NCBI RefSeq assembly: GCF_000157895.3
Contig: NC_022663.1
Location: forward strand, 4,898,001 to 4,962,000
Direction: 5' to 3'
DNA from: Mycobacterium kansasii ATCC 12478
Lineage (GTDB): Bacteria > Actinomycetota > Actinomycetes > Mycobacteriales > Mycobacteriaceae
Length of the DNA: 64,000 bases
The notes beneath the pieces are model-generated. The model ran no database searches and had not been told where the DNA came from. It saw nothing but the letters and a program-made list of their open reading frames with translations. Positions 17,458-25,770 of this stretch are shown in pieces (the stretch's first letter is position 1; every line of letters begins with the position of its first letter). A program made the position numbers and the translations under genes.

Positions 17458-18879
17458 TCAGATAATGACGACACCCTCGGCGACGCCGATGGCCCGCAGG
17501 TCGCGGTACCAGCGTTCGACCGGGTGCTCCTTGGTGAAACCGTGGCCGCCCAACAGCTGGACGCCGTCCAGGCCGATTTGCATCCCCTTGTCGGCGCCGA
17601 GCCGCTTGGCCAGCGCGGCCTCGCGGGCGAAGGGCAGGCCCTGCTCGGCTCGCGACGCCCCGCGCCAGGTGATCAGCCGCAGTCCGTCCAGCTCGATGGC
17701 GATGTTGGCGCACATGAACGCTACGGCCTGCCGGTGGGCGATCGGCTCGCCGAAGGCCTGGCGTTCTTTGACGTAGGGGACGACGTAGTCGAGAACCGCA
17801 TGTGAGGTGCCGACCGCCAGCGCAGCCCAGCCGAGCCGGGCCAGCGCGATCGCTTCGGAGTAGTCGCCGTCGGTCGCCTCGTCCTCACCCAGGCGCGCGC
17901 TCAGCGGGACGGTGACTCCGCTCAGCTCGACCTGACCCAGGGCCGCGGCGCGGACGCCCATACTCGGGTCCGGCTTGACGCTCAGACCCTTGGCCGACGA
18001 CTCGACGATGAACAAGGCCGGTTTGCCGCCCAACTGGGCGCCGACGATGAACAGTTCGGCGGCGGTAGCGGCCGGGACCAACGACTTGACGCCGTCGAGC
18101 CGGTACCCGGACGGGGTGCGGGTGGCGGTGGTCTTGAGCCGGGTGGGGTCGAACAGCGGCTGTGGTTCGGCGATGGCCACACACGCCTGCGGAACGTTCT
18201 CGCCGGCGAATTCCGTGAGGTAGGTGGCCTGCTGGTCCGCGCTGCCCCAGTGGGTCAGCGCGGCCGCCACTCCACCGGGGGCCAGGATCGGCAACGACAG
18301 CCCCATGTCGCCGTACGCCAGTGCCTCGGCCACCAGCACGTTGGTCACGCTGGAGCGGTGTTCGGCGATGCCGTCGAAGTCCTCGGGGATGTTGATCGCG
18401 GTGATGCCCAGCTCGGCGGCTTTGGCGATGAGGTCGGGCGGGTAGGTCGCAGCGTCGTCGGCGTCGTGCGCGGCGGGTCGCAGGATTTCTGCGGCGAATT
18501 CGTCCACGGTCTCGACGATCATCTTCTGGTCGTCGTCGGGGGTGAGGTCGAAGTAGTCTTTGCCGCTGGCCTTGAGCCGGGTCGGGCCGCCACGGAGGCT
18601 CTGCACCCGCCGGAACTGCCGGGTCGCGGCGCCGGAGGTGGAGAAGATGGTCTTGGTTCCGTAGCGCAACGTTCTGTTCAGCGGGTCGCGCAGGTGGTAT
18701 TTGTCCAGGAATTCCTGGCCGACGAGGGGTGTCAGGAGGGCCAGTGCGACGTCGATTCCGCTTCGTTTGTGCGGCTGCGTCCCGATTGCGGTTTGGTGGC
18801 CGCGTCGGGACAGGCGGTTGCGGCTGCGCTGAGCCGGCGGGCTGGAAGCAGCTTTAGCAGCGGGAAGTGTGTTGGTCAT
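17458..18879 (-). CDS. fadE24: acyl-CoA dehydrogenase FadE24
   Basis: The protein has 473 residues with an extended N-terminus of about 100 residues before the dehydrogenase core, as in FadE24 (Rv3139). The core has the mid-domain ACVAIAEPQPLFDPTRLKT and the C-terminal FTKEHPVERWYRDLRAIGVAEGV. It is first in the fadE24-fadE23 operon. A long inverted repeat lies 38 bp upstream of the ATG, so a TetR-type repressor controlling the operon is likely. In H37Rv this gene is reported to be induced by isoniazid (recalled, not shown here). Confidence 0.9.
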   Translation of the reverse strand: MTNTLPAAKAASSPPAQRSRNRLSRRGHQTAIGTQPHKRSGIDVALALLTPLVGQEFLDKYHLRDPLNRTLRYGTKTIFSTSGAATRQFRRVQSLRGGPTRLKASGKDYFDLTPDDDQKMIVETVDEFAAEILRPAAHDADDAATYPPDLIAKAAELGITAINIPEDFDGIAEHRSSVTNVLVAEALAYGDMGLSLPILAPGGVAAALTHWGSADQQATYLTEFAGENVPQACVAIAEPQPLFDPTRLKTTATRTPSGYRLDGVKSLVPAATAAELFIVGAQLGGKPALFIVESSAKGLSVKPDPSMGVRAAALGQVELSGVTVPLSARLGEDEATDGDYSEAIALARLGWAALAVGTSHAVLDYVVPYVKERQAFGEPIAHRQAVAFMCANIAIELDGLRLITWRGASRAEQGLPFAREAALAKRLGADKGMQIGLDGVQLLGGHGFTKEHPVERWYRDLRAIGVAEGVVII

Positions 18880-18916
18880 GTCAGCTTGCCTCTGTCGTTG
18901 GGGCGGTGCGATGACC

Positions 18917-18940
18917 TTATCTTACTCCCGAGTAAGATAA
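18917..18940. promoter_or_regulatory. 24-bp inverted repeat upstream of fadE24, candidate lipid-responsive operator
   Basis: Perfect 11-bp arms TTATCTTACTC (18917-18927) and GAGTAAGATAA (18930-18940) flank CC. The core TTACTC-CC-GAGTAA has the form of TetR-family fatty-acid repressor sites. It lies between pflA and the fadE24 start, so it most likely controls the fadE24-fadE23 operon. The tetR gene in this window has an unrelated site, so the cognate regulator lies elsewhere. Confidence 0.75.
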
Positions 18941-18958
18941 TTAGGGGCGTTAGCTAAT

Positions 18959-20059
18959 TCACACCGTTGACAGGCTGGCGGGCAGCGGAAGCCTGCGCCG
19001 GCCCCAACCTCCCTCGGGGCCGTCGTACACACCGGCCAACTGACAGCCGCACCCTCGGCAGCATCCGTCATCGGTCAGGGCGTAATGCCGCATCGCATAC
19101 CAGTCGCGAACCACCACCGCGGTCCCGCATCCCGGGCAGCATGTGGTGCCGCCCTCGGTGTCGTGGACGTTTCCGGTGTAGACGAACCGCAAGCCTTCGT
19201 CGATGCCGATCCGCCGGGCCCGCCGCAGCGTGGCCGGCGGTGTCGGCGGCGTGTCGGTCATCTTGTAGTCGGGATGGAAGGCGGTGAAATGCAACGGCAC
19301 GTCGACGCCCAGGTTTTCGCGGATCCATGCGCATTCGGCGGCGAGCTCTGCGTCGCTGTCGTTGCGGCCCGGGATCAGCAGGGTGGTGATCTCCAGCCAG
19401 ACGTTGGCCTCATGCCGTAGATACACGAGGGTGTCGAGCACGTCGTGCAGGTGCCCGACGCAGACCTTGCGGTAGAAGTCCTCGGTGAACGCCTTCAAGT
19501 CGACGTTGGCGGCGTCGATATGCCGGTAGAACTCCGCGCGCGGGGCCGGGCACATGTACCCGGCCGTCACTGCGATCGCTTTGACGCCCCGCCGGTGGCA
19601 GGCGTCGGCGACATCGGCGGCGTATTCCCAGAATATCGTCGGATCGTTGTAAGTGAATGCCACACTGCGACAACCCAATTCGTCGGCAGCACGAGCGATG
19701 TCGCCGGGACCGGCGCGGCTGGCGAGGGTGTCGGTTTCCCGCGACTTGGAGATGTCCCAGTTTTGGCAGAACTTGCACGCCAGGTTGCATCCCGCGGTGC
19801 CGAACGACAGCACGGCCGACCCGGGCAAGAAATGGTTGAGCGGCTTCTTCTCGATCGGGTCGACGCAGAACCCGCTGGAGCGTCCGTAGCTGGTCAGCAC
19901 GATCTGGTCGGCGCGCCGGCCGCGAACGAAGCACAGCCCGCGCTGATCCTCGTGGAGTTTGCAGGCACGCGGACAGACGTCGCACTGGAGCCGGCCGTCG
20001 TCGAGGCGGTGCCAGTGTGTGGTCGGGACGGTGAACGGGTCGTCGGCTGAAGAGCTCAT
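18959..20059 (-). CDS. pflA: AmmeMemoRadiSam-type radical SAM protein (annotated PflA, pyruvate formate-lyase activase-like)
   Basis: The start at 20059 (MSSSADDPF) gives 366 residues. The radical-SAM cluster motif is Cys91, Cys95 and Cys98 in CNLACKFCQN. An N-terminal Cys cluster (CDVCPRACKLHEDQRGLC) and a C-terminal zinc-ribbon-like tail (TCCPGCG, then CCRGCGC) are also present. It corresponds to Rv3138. The name PflA is historical: no pyruvate formate-lyase gene is near. The sequence is closer to the widespread AMMECR1-linked radical SAM family, whose function is unsettled. It is 14 bp downstream of hisN and probably co-transcribed. Confidence 0.88.
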   Translation of the reverse strand: MSSSADDPFTVPTTHWHRLDDGRLQCDVCPRACKLHEDQRGLCFVRGRRADQIVLTSYGRSSGFCVDPIEKKPLNHFLPGSAVLSFGTAGCNLACKFCQNWDISKSRETDTLASRAGPGDIARAADELGCRSVAFTYNDPTIFWEYAADVADACHRRGVKAIAVTAGYMCPAPRAEFYRHIDAANVDLKAFTEDFYRKVCVGHLHDVLDTLVYLRHEANVWLEITTLLIPGRNDSDAELAAECAWIRENLGVDVPLHFTAFHPDYKMTDTPPTPPATLRRARRIGIDEGLRFVYTGNVHDTEGGTTCCPGCGTAVVVRDWYAMRHYALTDDGCCRGCGCQLAGVYDGPEGGWGRRRLPLPASLSTV

Positions 20060-20073
20060 TCTCGGACGCCAGG

Positions 20074-20856
20074 CTACTCCCCGCCGAGCCTGGCCAGAAC
20101 CTCGTTGTGCAGCAGGGCGTTGGTCGCCACGGCGCTGCCGCCGTGCGGCCCGGGCGCGCCGTCCAAGCTGGTGAGCCGCCCGCCCGCCTCGCGTACCAGG
20201 ATGTCCAGTGCGGCCAGATCCCACACCGACACCTCCGGTTCGGCGGCGATGTCGACGGCTCCCTCGGCCACCAGACAGTACGACAGGAAATCCCCGTAGG
20301 CGCGCGCCCGCCACACCGCGTCGGTCAGCTCGATGAACCGGTTTCGCAAGCCGAGCTGTGCCCAGCCCGACAGACTCGAGAACGACAAGCTCGCCGAATC
20401 CAGTTCTGCCACTGAGGAAACCGACAGCCGGCGGGGCCGCGCGCCGTCAACTGAGGCAAACGCACCCTGGCCGTGTGCGGCCCACCACCGCCGCTGCAAC
20501 GCGGGTGCGCTCACCACGCCCACCGAGGGAACGCCGTCCTCGAGCAAGGCGATCAAACTGGCCCACACCGGCACCCCGCGCACGAAGTTCTTGGTTCCGT
20601 CAATCGGGTCGACTATCCACTGCCGCCCGCTGAAGATGGTGGTTCCCCCGAATTCTTCGCCCAGGATGCTGTCGTCGGGACGTTCCCGGCCAAGCGCGGC
20701 CCGGATCTCGGTTTCGACCGCGCGATCGGCGTCGGTTACCGGGGTCAGGTCGGGCTTGGTGTCGACGTGCAGGTCGAGCGCGCCGAACCGGGCGCGCGTC
20801 ACCGCATCGGCACGGTCGGCGAGCGCTAGCGCAAGGAGTAGATCCTGCTGACTCAC
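20074..20856 (-). CDS. hisN: histidinol-phosphate phosphatase HisN, inositol-monophosphatase fold
   Basis: The 260-residue protein starts at a GTG. It shows the IMPase metal motifs: Glu67/Glu68 in ILGEEFGG, Asp83 and Asp86 in WIVDPIDGTKNF, and a C-terminal WDLAALDILVREAGG with the third Asp. The M. tuberculosis orthologue Rv3137 is the histidinol-phosphate phosphatase of histidine biosynthesis (recalled). The gene is separated from the other his genes, as in H37Rv. It diverges from a small membrane protein gene only 23 bp away, so the two promoters overlap. Confidence 0.9.
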   Translation of the reverse strand: MSQQDLLLALALADRADAVTRARFGALDLHVDTKPDLTPVTDADRAVETEIRAALGRERPDDSILGEEFGGTTIFSGRQWIVDPIDGTKNFVRGVPVWASLIALLEDGVPSVGVVSAPALQRRWWAAHGQGAFASVDGARPRRLSVSSVAELDSASLSFSSLSGWAQLGLRNRFIELTDAVWRARAYGDFLSYCLVAEGAVDIAAEPEVSVWDLAALDILVREAGGRLTSLDGAPGPHGGSAVATNALLHNEVLARLGGE

Positions 20857-20879
20857 GCCAGCAGTCCTACCATGGCGGC

Positions 20880-21221
20880 ATGGGATGGGAATTGGGCGTG
20901 TTGCTCATTTTGGTCGCGGTACTGGTGGTGTTCCTTGCGCCGCGGTTCTTTCCGCCCGGCCCGCGCGGTGCCCTGGCGAGCGGCACACTGCTGGTGACCG
21001 GCGTCAGTCCCCGGCCTGACGAGACGGGCGAGCAGTTTGTCACCATCTCCGGCGTCCTCAACGGCCCAACCATCAACGAGCACAGCGTGTATCGGCGAAT
21101 GGTCGTCGAAGTCAGCCAGTGGCCGGCCATCGGGCAGGTACTTCCAGTCGTGTATTCGCCGAAGAACCCGGACAATTGGAACTTCGCACCGGCCGAGCCG
21201 CCACCCGAGCCGCCCGACTAA
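20880..21221 (+). CDS. small single-span membrane protein, unknown function
   Basis: This 113-residue protein has one N-terminal hydrophobic helix (LGVLLILVAVLVVFLAP, about residues 5-21). A soluble domain of about 80 residues and a proline-rich tail ending PPPEPPD follow. It occupies the position of Rv3136A between hisN and PPE51. Its stop lies only 5 bp from the convergent PPE gene. I do not recognise a functional domain. Confidence 0.75.
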   Translation: MGWELGVLLILVAVLVVFLAPRFFPPGPRGALASGTLLVTGVSPRPDETGEQFVTISGVLNGPTINEHSVYRRMVVEVSQWPAIGQVLPVVYSPKNPDNWNFAPAEPPPEPPD

Positions 21222-21226
21222 CCGAG

Positions 21227-22363
21227 TCACCCGGCCGCCGGTGGGTGCGCCATGACCGTGAGCCGCACCCCGTAGCGGGGCAGCACCCCGGAGGCTCGCG
21301 ACTGCGCCGGCACCGCCATGCCCGGGACGCCCGGCGCACCTGCGCCCGCCTCCTCGGTGCCCGGAATCGTCGTCAGGCCCGCGGGCGACAATGCCGAGAC
21401 CGTCCGGGTGGCCGGGGCGGCCCAGCTTGCCGGAACGGACAGTTGCCCGATCGAACCCGCGCGGCCGGCGCTCGCAAGCACCGCGTTGGGCCCCAGCCCC
21501 GATCCGGCACCGACCGGCTGTTGCGCCGCCACCAGCGTCGAAGCCTCGGCGGGCATGGCCTCCGTGGCGCTGGTCAACGCCGGCACCAATGCGGCTTCGT
21601 CGCCGATGATGCCGTCGGCGATCGACTCGACGCTGTCAATCGCGCTGAACGTCGCGTATATGGCGAATATCCCGTCGAGGACGGCGTAGTCGGCAGGAAG
21701 AAAATTGGGAATTTGTAGTCCGGACAGCGCCCCCAGGGATTGGGACACCGCGGCAACCAGCTGCGAAATCGGGTCCGTGGCGGCCGCGCTGGCGTTGGCT
21801 TGGGCGACGGCGGCGCTTTGGGCGCTGAGCCCGGCCGGGTCGGTGGTCTGCGACGGCGAGGGGAACGGCATCAGTTGCGCCGCCGCCGTCGAGCTGGTGG
21901 CGTAGCCGTACATCGCCGCCGCGTCCTGGGCCCACATCTCGGCGTACTGCGCCTCGGTGGCCGCGATCGCTGCGGTGTTCTGACCGAAGAAGTTGGTGGC
22001 GATCAACGCCATCAGCTGGATGCGGTTGGCCGCGATCGCCGGCGGTGGCACAGTCATCGCAAACGCTTGGTCGAAGGCCGCCGCCGCGGCCCTGGCCTGC
22101 ATGGCCGTCTGCTTTGTCTGGGTCGCCGTCGTGTAGAGCCAACTCACATAGGGGGCGACCTTTGCGGCCATCGACTCCGATGCGGGGCCATACCAATCCA
22201 ACGTGGTCAGGCCCGAAACCACCGATTCGTAGGTCTGCGCGGTGGTATCCAGCTCGGTGGCCAGCGCGTCCCAGCTGCCCGCCGCCGCGAGCAGCGAGCC
22301 CGGGCCGGGACCGGTGTATATCCGGCCGGAGTTGACTTCCGGCGGCAATAAGGCGAAATCCAT
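21227..22363 (-). CDS. PPE51: PPE family protein, PPE-SVP subfamily, PPE51-like
   Basis: The 378-residue protein begins MDFALLPPEVNSGRIYTGPG, the PPE hallmark, with a PPE domain to about residue 180. The SVP-subfamily motif is GQLSVPASWAAP near residue 310, and the conserved end is LPRYGVRLTVMAHPPAAG. Position next to hisN and the Rv3136A-like gene supports assignment to PPE51 (Rv3136). M. tuberculosis PPE51 is an outer-membrane-associated nutrient uptake protein for glucose, glycerol and trehalose (recalled). TAAGGAG lies 11 bases before the ATG. A paralogue follows upstream. Confidence 0.87.
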   Translation of the reverse strand: MDFALLPPEVNSGRIYTGPGPGSLLAAAGSWDALATELDTTAQTYESVVSGLTTLDWYGPASESMAAKVAPYVSWLYTTATQTKQTAMQARAAAAAFDQAFAMTVPPPAIAANRIQLMALIATNFFGQNTAAIAATEAQYAEMWAQDAAAMYGYATSSTAAAQLMPFPSPSQTTDPAGLSAQSAAVAQANASAAATDPISQLVAAVSQSLGALSGLQIPNFLPADYAVLDGIFAIYATFSAIDSVESIADGIIGDEAALVPALTSATEAMPAEASTLVAAQQPVGAGSGLGPNAVLASAGRAGSIGQLSVPASWAAPATRTVSALSPAGLTTIPGTEEAGAGAPGVPGMAVPAQSRASGVLPRYGVRLTVMAHPPAAG

Positions 22364-22850
22364 TGTGTCACAGCTCCTTAGATAGTAGTTACGGTGGGGA
22401 GTGCCCGCGATCGGTTCGGTGGCGGCGTCGGTAGGTGCCGCGTTGGCAATGTCGTGGAAGACAGGTTGTCCCCGTCGGTCCGGAATCCGGGACTAACAGC
22501 GCACCGGGTCAGTGAGATTGCGGCCCAGGACCTTTCGGGCTCTTTTCAGGTGGCGTCGGGGGAGTTGGGTCGCTGGTGGGCCATTCGCACAGGGCATGTT
22601 GGGTGACCTTCGATTCCGGAATGCCCTAAAACTGGCAAGCCACAGCCGACCGCGTACGCCGGTTGGAGTGAATGTTAGGCGACGGCTACATGAGTTCGCA
22701 GTGAATTTGCCAGATGGACGAGAGAAACGAAAGTTTGCCGGGGCTGCTCGGCGTTCCCGATTTGCCCGATCGCAGGAATGGTCGGGCGCAGGTATGCCGG
22801 TAGCGACACCGCGGCCCGTTACCGGAGTCGACGAAGGGTGCGGCCGGTGA
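22364..22850. other. intergenic region between the two PPE genes
   Basis: About 490 bp with no convincing gene. It holds the leader and promoter of the PPE51-like gene. The 20-bp leader next to the start (TAAGGAGCTGTGACACA before ATG) resembles that of the second PPE gene (AAGGGGCTGTGACGCA before ATG), consistent with an ancient tandem duplication that included the ribosome binding site. No clear palindrome or terminator was seen in the rest. Confidence 0.6.
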
Positions 22851-23990
22851 TCAGCCGGCTGCCGGTGGGCGCGACATCACGGTGAGCCGGACCCCGTAGC
22901 GGGGCACGACGCTCGAGGCTCGCTTCAGGGTGCCGGCCGGCATGCCGGGTACCCCCGGCAGGCCGTGATCGGGTACCTCGGTCCCGGGGATGGTGGTCAA
23001 GCCGCTGCCGGACAACGCCGTTACGGGACCGGTCGACGGCGCGGTCCAGGACGCTGGCACGGACAACGGGCCGATCGAGCCCGCCCGGCTCATGCTCGCG
23101 GTTACCACACTGGACAGCCCTGCGCCAGTACTGCTTTCGGCCGCTGAGAAGACCGGGGAGAGGCCGGCCGGCAGCAACTCGGCTGGATTTTCGGTGGTGC
23201 CGAACAGGCCCAGGTTGTCCTCGGCCCCGATGATTCCGGCGGCGAACGACTCGACATCCTGTGACACGCCCACGGTTGCATAGACCGCGAATATGGCGTC
23301 AAGAATGGTGAAGTCGTCGGGCAGAATATTCGGCCAATCCTGGACCGCCTGCAGGGCCTCGGGCGCCAGGGAAGCCAACCACGACAACACGGTCGCGGTG
23401 TTTCCGGCGGAGCCGCCGCCGGCGGCTTGGCTGACTGCGGCGCTCTGGGCGACCACCCCGTCCGGGTCCACGCTCAGCTCAGGGGAGGAAAACGGCGTCA
23501 GCGCCGTGGCGGCGGCCGAGTTGCTCGCGTAGCCGTACATGGCGGCGGCGTCCTGGGCCCACATTTCCGCGTATTGCGCCTCGGTAGCCGCGATCGCCGC
23601 AGTGTTCTGCCCGAAGAAGTTCGATGCGATCAGCGCTTTCAGCTGGGTGCGGTTGGCCGCGACCACCGCGGGAGGAACCGTCATCGCATGGGCCTGCTCG
23701 AACGCGGCCGCTGCCGCTCTGCTCTGATCGGCGGACTCCTTCGCTTGCGCAGCAGTGGTTTCCAGCCACTCCACAAAAGGACCGGCAGTCGCCAGCATGG
23801 ACACCGACGCCGGACCCCACCAGTACATGGCGGTCAGGGATGAGATCACCGAGCGGTAGCCCACGGCCGCGGACGTCAATTCGGTGGCTACCGCATCCCA
23901 GCCTCTTGCAGCAGCCAGTAACGAGCCCGGTCCCGGGCCGCTGTAGATTCGCGCAGAGTTGATCTCCGGCGGCAAGAATGCGTAATCCAT
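22851..23990 (-). CDS. PPE family protein, PPE-SVP subfamily, full-length PPE50-position paralogue
   Basis: The start at 23990 (MDYAFLPPEINSARIYSGPG) gives 379 residues. The layout matches the neighbouring PPE: PPE domain, GPLSVPASWTAP motif and the same end VVPRYGVRLTVMSRPPAAG. It is a paralogue of the PPE51-like protein. It sits where M. tuberculosis has PPE50 (Rv3135), which I recall as much shorter (about 130 residues). Here the gene looks intact. No PE partner is adjacent. Confidence 0.87.
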   Translation of the reverse strand: MDYAFLPPEINSARIYSGPGPGSLLAAARGWDAVATELTSAAVGYRSVISSLTAMYWWGPASVSMLATAGPFVEWLETTAAQAKESADQSRAAAAAFEQAHAMTVPPAVVAANRTQLKALIASNFFGQNTAAIAATEAQYAEMWAQDAAAMYGYASNSAAATALTPFSSPELSVDPDGVVAQSAAVSQAAGGGSAGNTATVLSWLASLAPEALQAVQDWPNILPDDFTILDAIFAVYATVGVSQDVESFAAGIIGAEDNLGLFGTTENPAELLPAGLSPVFSAAESSTGAGLSSVVTASMSRAGSIGPLSVPASWTAPSTGPVTALSGSGLTTIPGTEVPDHGLPGVPGMPAGTLKRASSVVPRYGVRLTVMSRPPAAG

Positions 23991-24346
23991 TGCGTCACAG
24001 CCCCTTGACTGTTGTGGCCTTCTTAGCGGCTTCGGCGCGGCTTCGGCTTCGGCGTGGGTGCGGGAATAGGGCGGCACAGACCGTCGACTTGCATCACGAC
24101 ATGTGTGGCAGGCCGCGGGCCGCGGTCAGCGTATAGCCAGTCGACGGTGGCCGCAGGGCGGCGACTATCCCGCAGGCGGGCTTGCGGGTGCGGTGAGCCG
24201 CGGTGTGTAGCAACTGGTAGCTGGTGTGAACAGGGCTGTGGTGCAGTAGCTTTGCAGACCAGCCCGGAGCCGCGACTTTAAGTCACGGCGAAGCCAAATC
24301 GTCTCTGGGACTTTCCTGTGAGTTCCTCAGACGGTGCGGTGCCCGG
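23991..24346. other. intergenic region downstream of the SPFH gene
   Basis: About 355 bp with no gene that I can support. The part nearest the PPE start has a short imperfect direct repeat of GGCTTCGGC (three copies near 24025-24055). The promoter of the PPE gene must lie here. No DosR box was found. Confidence 0.5.
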
Positions 24347-25144
24347 TTAGCCGCGGTGGTTGAAGTTGTCGACAACGCTCTGCAACAGTTCAGGTTGCCG
24401 CAGAAACGGGGTGATGATGTCGACCGGCAGTGGGAAGACGACCGTCGAGTTCTGGTCGGCGCCCAGCTCCAAAAGAGTTTGCAGATAGCGCAATTGCAGT
24501 GAGGCGGGGCTCTTCGACAAAGTCTCGGCGGCTTCCCGCAGTTCCTCTGACGCCTGCAGCTCACCTCGGGCATTGATGACCTTGGCGCGGCGTTCCCGCT
24601 CGGCTTCGGCTTCTCGGGCCATGGCCCGTTGCATCGACTCGGGAATTTCGACGTCCTTGATCTCCACTACACGAACCTGCACACCCCACGGCTCGGTCAT
24701 CTTTTCGATGATGGTGCGTAGATCGCTGTTGAGGTCCTCGCGATGTGCCAGCAGGGTATCCAGGTCCGCACGGCCCAGCAGGGAACGCAGTGTCGTCTGC
24801 GCGATCTGCGAGGTGGCCACCGCGTAGTTCTCCACCGCAAGAATCGCTTTCATCGGGTCGGTCACCTGGAACATGACGACCGCATTGACCCGGGCCGGCA
24901 CGTTGTCACGGGTGATTACCTCCTGCGGCGGGATGGTCAGCGTGACCAGCCGCTGGTCGACCCGGATCATTTTGTCCGCCAACGGAATAAGAAACCGAAG
25001 TCCAGGTTGGTAGAGCGGGCGCACATGCCCCATCCGGAAGACCACCCCGCGCTCGTACTCCCGCAGCACGGCCGGCGACAGCACGGCAAGCACTACCAGA
25101 ACCACCACGCCGACAACGATGAAGCCGATCACCACACCGGTCAC
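24347..25144 (-). CDS. SPFH/Band 7 (stomatin/prohibitin-like) membrane protein
   Basis: I use the GTG at 25144, preceded by AAGGAGG, which gives 265 residues and overlaps the upstream stop by 4 bp. A single N-terminal transmembrane helix (VVIGFIVVGVVVLVVLAVL) is followed by the SPFH domain: YERGVVFRMGHVRPLYQPGLRF, then PPQEVITRDNVPARVNAVVMF. A charged coiled-coil stretch (AMAREAEAERERRAKVINARGE) leads to the oligomerisation tail. Such proteins scaffold membrane microdomains and often bind proteases or respiratory enzymes. Coupling to a quinol NO reductase suggests a role in its assembly or stability, which is inference. Confidence 0.88.
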   Translation of the reverse strand: MTGVVIGFIVVGVVVLVVLAVLSPAVLREYERGVVFRMGHVRPLYQPGLRFLIPLADKMIRVDQRLVTLTIPPQEVITRDNVPARVNAVVMFQVTDPMKAILAVENYAVATSQIAQTTLRSLLGRADLDTLLAHREDLNSDLRTIIEKMTEPWGVQVRVVEIKDVEIPESMQRAMAREAEAERERRAKVINARGELQASEELREAAETLSKSPASLQLRYLQTLLELGADQNSTVVFPLPVDIITPFLRQPELLQSVVDNFNHRG

Positions 25145-25767
25145 GATGTCTTGTCCTCCTTGCCTTCCCAGCCGCCCCAGCGAGTCGAATACCGGTCGAC
25201 CGCGGCAGCCACCTGGTCCTCGATCGCGGTGCGATGCGGCAGATGGTCGGGCGCGTTGGACGGGGTGTTCCACAGGTGGCGGGCGAGCGGCAGCCCCAGC
25301 AGCACGACGACCAGCATGGTGCCCGTCAACACCAACACCTCAGCCGGCGAGTGGTTGGCGATCAACGTCGCCAGCGGCAGCACGATTCCCAAGGCTGCTA
25401 CGCAGCAAGCGATCCCGCGGTGGAATCGGCCGGCGTCCGAGTGCGGCCACGGGTCCACCTCGCGACTGATCTCCCGGCCGTGGTCCGACGTCGTGCAGCT
25501 GTCTTTGACCGGACAGCTGTTGCACACCACCGGCAACGCCCGATAACGCATGACCCGGTGCTTGGGATCAAACGAACTCGGCCACAGCCATTGGTCCTGT
25601 GGACACACCCAGGCGTCGTGGTCGGGGTGATACGTGAATTGGCCGGTGCGCCAGCGTGCGGCACGCGCCGATGCCCGCCGCGCCATCGAGTCGAAGCTCC
25701 ACCCGATGGCCAGCAACGCCAGCGAGTACCCGGCGAACAGCCAGACCGAGGCAGCCGGCGGCGCCAC
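25141..25767 (-). CDS. Cys-rich two-span membrane protein of unknown function in the NO reductase operon
   Basis: This 208-residue protein starts at a GTG only 3 bp after the norB stop and overlaps the SPFH gene. One hydrophobic segment is at the N-terminus and a second region of about 45 hydrophobic residues lies near residues 120-165. Between them is a soluble loop with CPQDQWLWPSSFDPKHRVMRY, then VVCNSCPVKDSC and a GREI motif. The spacing of Cys residues resembles a zinc-ribbon or Fe-S site, and the loop recalls the Cys motif found in IS1182-type transposases, though nothing else here is transposase-like. I do not recognise a characterised family. Confidence 0.7.
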   Translation of the reverse strand: MAPPAASVWLFAGYSLALLAIGWSFDSMARRASARAARWRTGQFTYHPDHDAWVCPQDQWLWPSSFDPKHRVMRYRALPVVCNSCPVKDSCTTSDHGREISREVDPWPHSDAGRFHRGIACCVAALGIVLPLATLIANHSPAEVLVLTGTMLVVVLLGLPLARHLWNTPSNAPDHLPHRTAIEDQVAAAVDRYSTRWGGWEGKEDKTS

Positions 25768-25770
25768 CGC

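Noticed and set aside
17425..17713. N-terminal extension of FadE23
   Set aside because: The extra 96 codons overlap the conserved 3' end of fadE24 and lack acyl-CoA dehydrogenase similarity. The start at 17425 fits family length.
25141..25767. Transposase or insertion sequence, suggested by an IS1182-like Cys motif
   Set aside because: The protein has membrane helices and no DDE catalytic region, and there are no flanking inverted repeats. Only the Cys spacing is similar.
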